DNA of 39,287 nt from Flavobacterium sp. ENC (GCF_020991415.1 NZ_JAJMOY010000015.1:1-39287); one strand, 5' to 3'; positions 1 to 7,945 are shown, counted from the first letter of the stretch. A program made the numbers and translations. Notes: a model not told the origin generated them from the letters alone.

Positions 1-526
1 TCGCAAAGGACGCAAAGCTGTGCCGCAAGTATTGGAATTTGGGGCTTGTCCCGATGGCTGTCGAGATTGGAATTTTGTGTTTATACCTCAGTGCGTTAGG
101 GATCGCAGCGATATCCTTTTGCGGGAATCCCGAAAGCCCTGGCGCAGCAACCCAAACCACTCCCGCAAAAGATTTAGCGAAGAGCCCGACCCGGAGGGAA
201 ACGCCCAAAAGTAATACCTAATGATGTTTTAAGAAGTGATTTGTTGGGTGGATTTTTAACCGCAAAGCACGCAAAAGGGTTTACTAAATCCTATCAAAAA
301 TCGCAAAGGGCGCAAAGCTATGCGGGAAGTATTGGATTTGGGGCTTGTCCCGATGGCTTCAGAATTGGAATTTTGTCTTTATACCTCAGTGCGTTAGGGA
401 TCGCAGCGATATCCTTTTGCGGAATCCCAAACCTGTGGCGAAGCCGAACTAAACCAATTCCGCAAAAGATTTAGCGAAGAGCCCGGCCCGAAGGGAAACG
501 CCCGAACAGAATACCGGATGATGTAA
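1..526. repeat. Two direct copies of a ~225-bp extragenic repeat downstream of fucP
   Basis: Copy 1 spans about 1-231 (possibly cut by the window edge) and copy 2 about 301-526. They share long nearly identical stretches, such as the block around GCGTTAGGGATCGCAGCG and the tail around GATTTAGCGAAGAGCCC. Each copy has an internal inverted repeat; in copy 1 ATCCTTTTGCGGGA (113-126) pairs with TCCCGCAAAAGAT (161-173) with one bulge. The 70 bases between copies hold GCAAAG-rich sequence. Short reading frames run through both copies, but they follow the repeat and have no recognisable domain, so I call no gene. The element lies beyond the 3' end of the minus-strand permease and could help form transcript ends there. 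That role is inferred. Confidence 0.75.
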
Positions 527-563
527 AGGGTATCTACTTAAAGTTTATCCTTAAAATGAAATA

Positions 564-1871
564 TTAAGAAGAAACACTATTTTTTACTTTGTGTCCAAAC
601 ATGCCAAAAGAAAGAATTACTATAAAACATACTAATGGAATAATGTATCCTGACTGAATATCATCATGATTTATGTCAATTAAAGTTCCCATTCCATAAG
701 GCAGGATTGCTCCGCCAACAATTGACATTACCAGCCATGATGAGCCTGTTTCTGTATTATTTTTTAAACCAACGATTCCCAAAGAAAAAATAGTTGGAAA
801 CATAATCGACATAAAAAATCCAATTCCACCCAGGGCATATATAACATAGATCCCAGTTCCATAAATTGCTACCAAACATAGAAAAATGCTGATTACACAG
901 TAGATGGAAAGTAAAACATAATCCTTAACAAATTTTAAAAAGAAAGTTCCAATAAAGCGGCCAGCCATGAATAGAAAGCCATAGATACCCAGATAATATC
1001 CTGCTGTTTTTTCATCTAAACCAGCTCCTTGCTGTGCTATTCTGATAAAAAAGCTTGTGATACAAACCTGAGCTCCTACATAAAAAAATTGCGCTACTAC
1101 GGCCCAGCTTAAGTGGGAGAATTTTAAAACGGAGAAAAATCCCGGTTTGACTTCTACTTCAGTATGTTGGGGTTTCATGGAGGGTAAATGCATAAAATAA
1201 AATAATATGGCTACCAAAACCAATACACTTCCTAATATAATGTACGGTAATTTTACCGATGAAGCTTCTTCTAATAAATAAGCCGCTTTTGTGGCAGCTG
1301 GCATAGCAGCCATCTGGGCAGGAGTATGTGTTTTACCGGAGAGGATAAATAATGAACCAACAATCGGCGCAACCATTGCTGCCAGACCATTAAAAGATGC
1401 TGCTAAATTCAATCTTTTGGATGATGATTCCGAAGGCCCTAAAATAGCTGCGTAGGGATTTGCACTAGTTTCCAGAATAGTTAATCCACATCCGATTACA
1501 AATAATGCAAATAAGAACAGTTCGTAAGTTCTGGTATTTGCAGCTGGCACAAATAGAAAAGCACCCGCAGCAAAAACTAATAAACCTGTAATAATACTGT
1601 TTTTGTATCCGAATTTTTTGATGAGCATTCCGGCTGGAATGGCCATTACAAAATAGGCGAAAAATACAGAAGTGTCAATTAGTGTGGATTGGCGATTGTT
1701 TAATTCACAGGCTTTTTTTAAATGCGGAATTAAAATGGAATCGAGATTGTGCGCCATTCCCCAAAGAAAAAATAAGCTTGTGATTAAGATAAAAGGCAAA
1801 AGGTATTTCTTTCCACTGCCGCTTTCTGATGGTACTTGATGCTGATCGCCAGCCTGATTTGTTAGTTGCAT
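564..1871 (-). CDS. fucP: FucP-type L-fucose:H+ symporter (MFS)
   Basis: 435-residue inner-membrane transporter of the FHS/FucP branch of the major facilitator superfamily, expected to bring in L-fucose or a similar 6-deoxysugar with protons. It aligns by eye with E. coli FucP over nearly its whole length: the FFLWGMAHNL segment of helix 1, the PAGMLIKKFGYK loop, LETSANPY in helix 4 (Glu134, equivalent to FucP Glu135) and the PTIFSLGI block near the end. The first ~22 residues are a polar cytoplasmic tail. One difference is that E. coli Asp46 sits in NLND, whereas here the sequence is NLDS, so the acidic residue is shifted by one (Asp44). It lies 108 bases downstream of the Gfo/Idh/MocA gene on the same strand and is probably transcribed with it. 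The exact sugar is inferred from the neighbouring operon; L-rhamnose or L-galactose is possible. Confidence 0.88.
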   Translation of the reverse strand: MQLTNQAGDQHQVPSESGSGKKYLLPFILITSLFFLWGMAHNLDSILIPHLKKACELNNRQSTLIDTSVFFAYFVMAIPAGMLIKKFGYKNSIITGLLVFAAGAFLFVPAANTRTYELFLFALFVIGCGLTILETSANPYAAILGPSESSSKRLNLAASFNGLAAMVAPIVGSLFILSGKTHTPAQMAAMPAATKAAYLLEEASSVKLPYIILGSVLVLVAILFYFMHLPSMKPQHTEVEVKPGFFSVLKFSHLSWAVVAQFFYVGAQVCITSFFIRIAQQGAGLDEKTAGYYLGIYGFLFMAGRFIGTFFLKFVKDYVLLSIYCVISIFLCLVAIYGTGIYVIYALGGIGFFMSIMFPTIFSLGIVGLKNNTETGSSWLVMSIVGGAILPYGMGTLIDINHDDIQSGYIIPLVCFIVILSFGMFGHKVKNSVSS

Positions 1872-1979
1872 AATTTATGTCGGTTTTTGGTTTGATGTTA
1901 GTTTAAAGATCTAAAGAGAAAGTTGAAGTTTATTGGAATTACAACCTTTTCATTTTTGGGATATTACGTTTCAATTATA

Positions 1980-3053
1980 TTATAAGTCGTTTAGTGAAAT
2001 ACCACCGCTTTTATTGCTGATATAGCATGCTTCGACTACCTTCATAGTCCCGAGAACGTCTTGTACGCTGGCTGAAAGTTTCTCGTCAGTACCTTCCTTA
2101 AAGCGCATTAGATTGGACATTGCACCTATAAAGGCTTCCGGAAACCAGGAACCTTCAAGTGTCACTTTTGTCCATTCGTATTTATTTTCCCCTTCTTTAA
2201 TTGGCAGCGCATATTCAAATACATCAGGAAGTCCGTCGGGATAGTTCATCAATAAGCCCATTTTTGCTTTAATGGCGCCCTTTGTGCCTTCCCATTTGAT
2301 ATAGCTTTCTTCGTGTTTTGGACCGAAATGATGGTCGTGATTGGTATTGATTACCACATGCTTATTTTCTCCATAATCCAGAATGATAGTAGATCGGCTT
2401 GAAGATAATTTCTTTAAGGGATGTTTTGCCGTGCTGGCCATCACACTATGCGGATCTCCCAAAAATGACCGTATGCAATCGATATAGTGCACACTGTGAA
2501 AAAGAATTTCCAATCTGGGGTGTTCTTTAATCAAAGGAAATAGTTCCCAAGGCGTATTCACTGTAACTTTAAATTCTAAATCGTACAATTCTCCAATCAT
2601 TCCCTGATTGATCAGGTACCGTGCAGCACTTACGAAAGAAGCAAATCTCAATTGAAAATTTATGGCAGCAACTAATTTTTTGCGTTCACAAACTGCAACA
2701 ATTTCGCGTGCCTGAGTCAAATCATTTCCCATTGGTTTCTGGATCAGGACGGCCGCTCCATCAGGAAGCTGTTCTAAAATTTCAATATACTGATCCGGAA
2801 GAACAGTAATATCATAAACAGCATTTTTTGGGGCATGTCTTACGGCTTCAGCAACATTTTCAAAAACGTGTTTGATTTTGAACTGTTTTGCTAAATCGTA
2901 TGCTTTAGAAATTGTTCTGTTGGTGATGCCAAAAACGGTATAACCGGCCATTTCGTAAGCAGGCAGATGGGCATCTTTTACGATACCACTGGCCCCGATT
3001 ATGATGATCGGCTGTTCTGTTTCGGCAAGCAAAGGTTTATATGGAATATTCAT
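1980..3053 (-). CDS. Gfo/Idh/MocA-family oxidoreductase
   Basis: 357-residue cytoplasmic NAD(P)-dependent sugar oxidoreductase. The N-terminal Rossmann fold begins with IIIIGASGIVKDAHLPAY (about residues 16-33). The usual EKP motif is QKPMG here. The C-terminal alpha/beta domain has a FHSVHYID segment, resembling the family's substrate-binding HxxxD region. This is the usual length for the family. It is the first gene of the minus-strand unit and starts 73 bases from the inner promoter-operator arm (3126-3160), so it is probably controlled together with the divergent fucose-type operon. Its reaction cannot be read from sequence. Candidates are oxidation of an aldose or lactone in the pathway, or conversion of a side sugar. 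The Glu-to-Gln change in the EKP motif is worth noting. Confidence 0.85.
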   Translation of the reverse strand: MNIPYKPLLAETEQPIIIIGASGIVKDAHLPAYEMAGYTVFGITNRTISKAYDLAKQFKIKHVFENVAEAVRHAPKNAVYDITVLPDQYIEILEQLPDGAAVLIQKPMGNDLTQAREIVAVCERKKLVAAINFQLRFASFVSAARYLINQGMIGELYDLEFKVTVNTPWELFPLIKEHPRLEILFHSVHYIDCIRSFLGDPHSVMASTAKHPLKKLSSSRSTIILDYGENKHVVINTNHDHHFGPKHEESYIKWEGTKGAIKAKMGLLMNYPDGLPDVFEYALPIKEGENKYEWTKVTLEGSWFPEAFIGAMSNLMRFKEGTDEKLSASVQDVLGTMKVVEACYISNKSGGISLNDL

Positions 3054-3125
3054 ATCAGTTTTTGAATATTAATTCGAGTTTATTCTGTTAATTTTTAAAG
3101 TTTTACAGATATCGTTTTACCTGAA

Positions 3126-3160
3126 ATTTAATAAATGTAAAAAACACATTTACAAATGTA
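3126..3160 (-). promoter_or_regulatory. Promoter-operator arm for the minus-strand unit
   Basis: This 35-base block is an exact reverse complement of 3337-3371. Its core is the dyad ACATTTACAAATGT (3146-3159). A further AAATGT half-site lies seven bases away across an A-rich spacer. On the minus strand it contains TTTG and, 19 bases on, TATTAAAT, which resemble the Bacteroidota -33 and -7 elements. A repressor bound to the dyad would therefore cover the promoter. The regulator is not evident in this window. Confidence 0.7.
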
Positions 3161-3248
3161 GAAATAAGATTTAAACATGCAAGAAATCTTAACTTTATTA
3201 CAGGATCTTTTTTGGCTAATATGAAGTGAAGGGTTTGTTTTTTTACAA

Positions 3249-3267
3249 ATCACATAAAAAATGTGAT
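3249..3267. promoter_or_regulatory. Central palindrome between the divergent promoters
   Basis: ATCACAT and ATGTGAT form a perfect 7-base dyad around five A residues. It lies close to the midpoint between the two 35-base arms. It could be an additional operator or a site for a global regulator. The half-site order (TCACA then TGTGA) is the reverse of a CRP-type site, so I do not call it CRP. Confidence 0.4.
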
Positions 3268-3336
3268 AATTTTTTAAACTATGAGTATTTTAGGAGAAAC
3301 TTAATAAAATATATCTCAAATATTAATATTAAAAAT

Positions 3337-3371
3337 TACATTTGTAAATGTGTTTTTTACATTTATTAAAT
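3337..3371 (+). promoter_or_regulatory. Promoter-operator arm for the plus-strand fucose-type operon
   Basis: Exact inverted copy of 3126-3160. The dyad ACATTTGTAAATGT occupies 3338-3351. TTTG (3341-3344) and TATTAAAT (3364-3371) are 19 bases apart, fitting a Bacteroidota -33/-7 pair whose -33 element lies inside the operator. The arm ends 53 bases before the ATG of the first plus-strand gene. Similar control of both directions by one repressor is inferred from the exact duplication. Confidence 0.7.
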
Positions 3372-3424
3372 GAAGAAAAAATATAACCCGTTACAATTTC
3401 ATAAATGATTAAATAGGAACAAAG

Positions 3425-4189
3425 ATGTTTTCATTAAAAAATAAAAAAGCCGTAGTTACAGGCGGAGGAAGTGGTATTGGAAAAGCAATTGCGGTCTTGT
3501 TTGCCAGGCAGGGAGCTGAAGTGCACATTATTGATTTAACTATTGAAAGTGCGCAGGAAGCCGCAAATGAAATCAGTAAATCGGGCGGAAACGTATTTTC
3601 TTACGCCTGTAATGTAGCCAGCCAAAAAGAAGTTATGGCCACGTTTGAAAAAATAGGAAGCATGGATATTCTGATCAATAATGCCGGAATTGCCAATGTT
3701 GGTAAAGCTGATACGACTTCAGAATCAGATTTTGACCGCGTCATGGAGGTCAATGTAAAAGGTGTTTACAATTGTTTGTTTGCGGCTATTCCGCAATTCA
3801 GGCTTTCGAATGGTGGCGTAATTATTAACATGGCATCCATTGCTGCCTGGGTGGGTATTCCCGACAGATTTGCGTACTCGACAGCTAAAGGAGCCGTAAT
3901 GGCTATGACATTATCTGTGGCTAAAGATTATATGGGAGAAAATATTCGTTGTAATTCTATTTCGCCTGCAAGGGTCCATACGCCTTTTGTTGATGGATTT
4001 ATTTCAAAAAATTATGCTGGCAAAGAAGCAGAAATGTTTGAAAAATTATCAAAATCGCAACCCATAGGAAGAATGGGAAAACCCGAAGAAATTGCAGCAT
4101 TGGCTTTGTACCTGTGCAGTGATGAAGCCGGTTTTATTACAGGCTGTGATTATCCGATAGACGGAGGTTTTATTAAATTAAATAATTAA
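3425..4189 (+). CDS. SDR oxidoreductase, probable 2-keto-3-deoxy-L-fuconate dehydrogenase
   Basis: 254-residue classical short-chain dehydrogenase. The cofactor motif TGGGSGIG is at residues 12-19, NNAGIA follows, and the catalytic set is Ser138, Tyr151 and Lys155 (YSTAK). The Asp of HIIDLT after the second strand suggests NAD rather than NADP. The stretch around the active site (NMASIAAW to RCNSISPARVHTPF) resembles the DHRS6/BDH2-like branch, which includes bacterial 2-keto-3-deoxy-L-fuconate dehydrogenases. The predicted reaction is oxidation at C4 to the 2,4-diketo acid, the substrate of the hydrolase encoded next. It is the first gene of the five-gene operon and lies directly behind the 35-base promoter-operator arm. 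The exact step is inferred from family resemblance and gene order. Confidence 0.85.
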   Translation: MFSLKNKKAVVTGGGSGIGKAIAVLFARQGAEVHIIDLTIESAQEAANEISKSGGNVFSYACNVASQKEVMATFEKIGSMDILINNAGIANVGKADTTSESDFDRVMEVNVKGVYNCLFAAIPQFRLSNGGVIINMASIAAWVGIPDRFAYSTAKGAVMAMTLSVAKDYMGENIRCNSISPARVHTPFVDGFISKNYAGKEAEMFEKLSKSQPIGRMGKPEEIAALALYLCSDEAGFITGCDYPIDGGFIKLNN

Positions 4190-4203
4190 AAATAAGGCTC
4201 TGA

Positions 4204-4362
4204 GTTACTAAGCAGCTAAGGTTCTAAGTTTGATCTTAGTAGCTTAGTAGCTTAGCATCTTTAAAAAAAGCTTAAAAAATAATAATTAAAAAAGTGACTA
4301 AGACTTCCAGCAACCAAGACTAAAAAAAACTTAGTTTCTCAGAACCTTAGCACCTTAGTAAC
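4204..4362. repeat. Imperfect inverted repeat inside the fucose-type operon
   Basis: The left arm (about 4204-4226, with GCAGCTAAGGTTC) pairs imperfectly with the right arm (about 4341-4362, with GAACCTTAGCACCTTAG). Further CTTAG-type heptamers lie between them. It fills the 190-base gap between the first and second operon genes, the only large gap in that operon. No T-tract follows the right arm, so I do not call a terminator. It may act as a stabilising or processing hairpin. Confidence 0.55.
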
Positions 4363-4379
4363 TTTAAAAAAAAAATAAA

Positions 4380-5234
4380 ATGAAATTAATACGTTTTGGA
4401 GAAATCGGAAAAGAAAAACCAGGAGTTTTAATTGATGAAAAAAGATATGATGTTTCTTCAATTGTGACGGACTTTAATGAGAATTTCTTTGAAGAAAATG
4501 GTCTTGAAAAATTAAAAAAAGCATTAGATAACAATCCGGTTTTACCGGAAGTAGCTGCCGATGTACGCTTGGGATCACCAGTTGCGAGACCGTCTAAAAT
4601 AATATGTATCGGTTTAAACTATGTAGATCACTGCAGGGAAACCAATGCGCCAATACCGGAAGAACCGATTCTGTTTTTTAAATCGACTACTTCTTTATGC
4701 GGACCCAATGATGATTTGATTATTCCTAAAAACAGTGAAAAAACAGATTGGGAAGTGGAGCTGGCCTTTGTAGTGGGTAAAAAAGCAAGTTATGTAGAAG
4801 AAGCAGAAGCATTAGATTATGTGGCGGGTTATTGTCTGCTAAATGATTATAGTGAAAGAGCTTTTCAGATCGAGCGCGGAGGACAATGGGCAAAAGGTAA
4901 AGGAAGCGATACTTTTGCGCCGCTTGGCCCCTTCTTAGCCACACAGGACGAAATTGGAGATGTCAATAACATACCGATGTGGCTGACTGTAAACGGGAAA
5001 AAATTTCAGAACAGCAACACTTCAAATTTAGTTTTCAAAATTCCTTTTTTAGTACACTACCTGAGTCAGTTTATGACATTGCTTCCGGGTGATATTGTAA
5101 GTACAGGAACCCCTCCTGGTGTTGGATTGGGTATCAAACCGGAACCGATATATCTTAAAGCCGGAGATGTTGTAGAATTAGGAATGGAAGGTTTGGGATC
5201 CAGCAAGCAAACGGCAATAGCCTACAAAAAGTAA
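4380..5234 (+). CDS. Fumarylacetoacetate hydrolase-family enzyme, probable 2,4-diketo-3-deoxy-L-fuconate hydrolase
   Basis: 284-residue cytoplasmic enzyme. It has the short N-terminal domain (about 1-75) and the FAH catalytic domain (about 75-282). Metal ligands are visible as Glu125 and Glu127 in DWEVELAF and Asp156 in LLNDYSER. The KGKGSDTF and TGTPPGVGLG blocks are also typical. In the non-phosphorylative L-fucose and L-rhamnose routes this family cleaves the 2,4-diketo-3-deoxy acid to pyruvate and L-lactate. The preceding SDR would supply that substrate. It is 18 bases upstream of the zinc dehydrogenase gene, so both are probably on one transcript. Other FAH members act on ureidoglycolate-like or aromatic-derived acids; the neighbours favour the sugar pathway. 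Confidence 0.87.
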   Translation: MKLIRFGEIGKEKPGVLIDEKRYDVSSIVTDFNENFFEENGLEKLKKALDNNPVLPEVAADVRLGSPVARPSKIICIGLNYVDHCRETNAPIPEEPILFFKSTTSLCGPNDDLIIPKNSEKTDWEVELAFVVGKKASYVEEAEALDYVAGYCLLNDYSERAFQIERGGQWAKGKGSDTFAPLGPFLATQDEIGDVNNIPMWLTVNGKKFQNSNTSNLVFKIPFLVHYLSQFMTLLPGDIVSTGTPPGVGLGIKPEPIYLKAGDVVELGMEGLGSSKQTAIAYKK

Positions 5235-5252
5235 TTTAAAGAAATTGCAAAG

Positions 5253-6263
5253 ATGAAATTTATAGTATGTGAAAAGCCGCATGAATTTATATTGAAAGAA
5301 AAACCAATGCCTGAGCCAAAAGAAGGCGAGGTATTGTTAAAGATTAAAAGAATCGGAATTTGCGGAACTGACATTCATGCTTATGGCGGTACCCAGCCTT
5401 ATTTTGAATATCCGAGAATTTTAGGCCATGAACTTGCTGCCGAATATATCAAAGGAAGTGTTGCAGGTTTTGAACCGGGAGACAAGGTGACTTTTATTCC
5501 TTACTTTAATTGTGGTAAATGTGTTGCCTGCAGAAACGGACTGACCAATTGTTGTGTGAATATTAAAGTTTTTGGAGTGCATATCGATGGCGGAATGGCC
5601 GAATACGTAACCATTCCCGAGCAATATTTACTTCACGGCCAGGGATTAGATTACGATGAACTGGCTTTGGTTGAACCATTGGCAATTGCAGCTCACGGTA
5701 TAAGAAGAGCCAATGTTGGTCCGAATGATACGGTCTTGGTAATGGGGGCAGGACCAATTGGAATTGGTCTGATTCAATTTGCTAAAATAGCCGGGGCAAA
5801 AGTTATTGTAATGGATATAAATGAATACAGACTGAATTTCTGTAAAGAAGCGCTGAACGCGGATGAAACTATAAATCCATTACACGATGATGTTTCTATA
5901 AAATTAGCAGAAATTACAAATGGTGATATGGCCAATGTAGTGATTGACGCGACCGGAAACCGAAATGTTATGAACAGTGCTTTCAATTACATTTCGCATG
6001 GAGGGCGATTTGTTCTGGTCGGACTTCAAAAAGGTGAACTGAGTTTTAGCCATCCTGATTTTCACAAAAGAGAATCTACATTAATGAGCAGCAGAAATGC
6101 AACAATTGAGGATTTTCAATATGTAATGGATTGCCTAAAAACAGGAAAAATCGATCCCAAAAAATACATTACCCATAGGGCTCCTTTTACGGATATGATA
6201 AATGAATTCGAAAAATGGATCGATCCCAAAAATAATGTCATCAAAGCATTGATAGAATTATAA
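5253..6263 (+). CDS. Zinc-dependent medium-chain alcohol dehydrogenase acting on a sugar or sugar acid
   Basis: 336-residue MDR-superfamily dehydrogenase. The catalytic zinc site is visible as Cys37 (CGTDIH), His59 and Glu60 (GHE). Structural zinc ligands are Cys87, Cys90, Cys93 and Cys101. The Rossmann motif GAGPIGIG is near residue 168, followed by an acidic residue in VMDINEYR, which suggests NAD. It resembles polyol and sugar-acid dehydrogenases such as the L-galactonate dehydrogenase LgoD group. It has no assigned place in the textbook L-fucose pathway, which lacks a zinc MDR enzyme. It may oxidise a sugar acid in place of a missing step, or act on a second sugar such as L-galactonate. 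It is third in the operon, with gaps of 18 and 21 bases on either side. The substrate is unknown. Confidence 0.85.
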   Translation: MKFIVCEKPHEFILKEKPMPEPKEGEVLLKIKRIGICGTDIHAYGGTQPYFEYPRILGHELAAEYIKGSVAGFEPGDKVTFIPYFNCGKCVACRNGLTNCCVNIKVFGVHIDGGMAEYVTIPEQYLLHGQGLDYDELALVEPLAIAAHGIRRANVGPNDTVLVMGAGPIGIGLIQFAKIAGAKVIVMDINEYRLNFCKEALNADETINPLHDDVSIKLAEITNGDMANVVIDATGNRNVMNSAFNYISHGGRFVLVGLQKGELSFSHPDFHKRESTLMSSRNATIEDFQYVMDCLKTGKIDPKKYITHRAPFTDMINEFEKWIDPKNNVIKALIEL

Positions 6264-6284
6264 GCGTAATGAAAACGAATTGCT

Positions 6285-7085
6285 ATGGATTTAAGATTAA
6301 AAAATAAAATTGTTGTCGTTTCTGGTTCGGCAGGCAAAGAAGGAAGTATTGGAGAAACGATCATCAACCGATTGGCTGATGAAGGTGCAATACCGGTTCT
6401 TATAGACAGAAATGAAAGAGGAGATCGTTACGCAGCAACGCTTCAGCAAAAAGGGATTGACGCCTTATTTGTTAAAACGGATGTTACAGATCCTGTTGAA
6501 ATGGAGAATGCAGTAAAAATAATTGCAGAAAAATACGGAAGAATAGACGTGGTTATCAATAATGTCGGTGTCAATGACGGTGCCGGTTTAGAGGCTACTT
6601 ATGAAGAATTCATGGATTCACTGAAGTTAAATGTAGCGAGCTATTTTTTACTGGTTAAATATGCATTGCCATTTTTAAAAGAATCAAAAGGAAATATTCT
6701 GAATATCGGTTCCAAAGTTGCTTTAACCGGACAGGGCGGGACTTCAGGTTACGCTGCTGCGAAAGGAGGAGTACTTGGACTAACAAGGGAATGGGCCGTT
6801 GATCTGATTCAGTTTGGCATTCGTTCGAATGCAATTATTATTGCCGAAAGTTTTACACCTGCCTACGATGACTGGCTGAAAACATTACCGGATGGAGAAG
6901 CAGTATTGAAAAAAATCAATAAAAGTATTCCGTTTGAAGGAAGAATGACAAAAACTGAAGAGATTGCCGATACGGTACTTTTTATTATTTCGGACCGTTC
7001 TTCCCACACCACAGGGCAATTTGTTTTTGTTGATGGCGGATACGTACACTTAGACCGTGCCTTAATCAACGATGTAAATTACTAA
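6285..7085 (+). CDS. SDR oxidoreductase, probable L-fucose (6-deoxyhexose) 1-dehydrogenase
   Basis: 266-residue short-chain dehydrogenase. Its glycine motif is expanded to SGSAGKEGSIG (about residues 14-24). Asp40 in VLIDRNE suggests NAD. NNVGVN replaces the usual NNAG. The catalytic residues are Ser143, Tyr156 and Lys160 (YAAAK). The active-site block SKVALTGQGGTSGYAAAKGG followed by LTREWAVDL resembles bacterial L-fucose dehydrogenases, which oxidise C1 to L-fucono-lactone. The next gene, six bases away, is a lactonase that would open that lactone, so the pair makes sense as consecutive steps. L-galactose or D-arabinose may also be oxidised, since such enzymes often accept them. Identification is by remembered family features and gene order. 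Confidence 0.85.
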   Translation: MDLRLKNKIVVVSGSAGKEGSIGETIINRLADEGAIPVLIDRNERGDRYAATLQQKGIDALFVKTDVTDPVEMENAVKIIAEKYGRIDVVINNVGVNDGAGLEATYEEFMDSLKLNVASYFLLVKYALPFLKESKGNILNIGSKVALTGQGGTSGYAAAKGGVLGLTREWAVDLIQFGIRSNAIIIAESFTPAYDDWLKTLPDGEAVLKKINKSIPFEGRMTKTEEIADTVLFIISDRSSHTTGQFVFVDGGYVHLDRALINDVNY

Positions 7086-7091
7086 GGTTTT

Positions 7092-7922
7092 ATGAATACC
7101 AGAATTGATGCACACCAGCACTTTTGGAGATTTGATCCTGTACGGGACAGCTGGATTGATGCTACAATGCAGAAAATCAGAAAAGATTTTTTGCCGGAAG
7201 ATCTGTTGCCTTTACTGACCGCCAATAAATTTGAAGGCTGTGTTGCTGTTCAGGCCAGCCAGTCTGAAGAAGAAACAAAGTTCTTATTAGACTTAGCTTC
7301 TAAAAATGATTTTATAAAAGGAATAGTCGGCTGGGTAGATTTATGTGATAAAAATAGTGAAGGCAGACTGGAGCATTTTTCCATTCATGAAAAAGTAAAA
7401 GGCTTCCGGCATGTTGTTCAGGGAGAGCCGGATGATTTTATGCTCAGGAGCGATTTTCGAAATGGCATTGCTGCTTTAGAGCAGTTTGGATATACCTACG
7501 ACATTCTCATTTTTCACCGGCAATTACCAGCCGCAATAGATCTGGTAAATCATTTTCACGATCAGCCTTTTGTGATTGATCATGTTGCAAAACCGGATAT
7601 AAAAGCAGGAAATATTTCGTCCTGGAAAAAAGATATTCAGGAAATTGCCAAAGCTGAAAATGTAAGCTGCAAGATCTCAGGAATGGTCACCGAAGCGGAT
7701 TGGAGTTCCTGGAAAACAGACGATTTAAAACCGTATCTCGACGTTATTTTTGAAAATTTTTCAACGGATAAACTAATGTTTGGTTCCGACTGGCCAGTTT
7801 GTAATGTGGCTGCCAGTTACAATGTCATAGTTAAAACACTCGAAGATTATGTGGCCCAATTTTCAATGGAGGAGCAGAATAAAATTTGGTCTGAAAATGC
7901 CAAAATGTTTTACAGACTCTGA
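7092..7922 (+). CDS. Amidohydrolase-superfamily sugar lactonase (COG3618, L-fuconolactonase type)
   Basis: 276-residue TIM-barrel hydrolase. The metal-binding DAHQHFW motif is at the N-terminus (His8, His10). VIDHVAKP (His164) and the FGSDWPVC motif (Asp233) are at the expected places. This is the usual length and order for the COG3618 group, which opens L-fucono-, L-rhamnono- and L-galactono-lactones. It is the last gene of the operon, six bases after the SDR that should make the lactone. A strong terminator hairpin follows 24 bases beyond its stop. No signal peptide is visible, so it acts in the cytoplasm. Which lactone it prefers cannot be told from sequence. Confidence 0.9.
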   Translation: MNTRIDAHQHFWRFDPVRDSWIDATMQKIRKDFLPEDLLPLLTANKFEGCVAVQASQSEEETKFLLDLASKNDFIKGIVGWVDLCDKNSEGRLEHFSIHEKVKGFRHVVQGEPDDFMLRSDFRNGIAALEQFGYTYDILIFHRQLPAAIDLVNHFHDQPFVIDHVAKPDIKAGNISSWKKDIQEIAKAENVSCKISGMVTEADWSSWKTDDLKPYLDVIFENFSTDKLMFGSDWPVCNVAASYNVIVKTLEDYVAQFSMEEQNKIWSENAKMFYRL

Positions 7923-7945
7923 TCTTTTAAGAATAGTCAAAATAT

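Noticed and set aside
20..474. Short reading frames in the left-edge repeats
   Set aside because: They follow the direct repeat copies, overlap in several frames, and show no domain, signal or start context.
3249..3267. CRP-type binding site
   Set aside because: The half-sites are in the opposite order to TGTGA...TCACA and the spacer is not the usual length.
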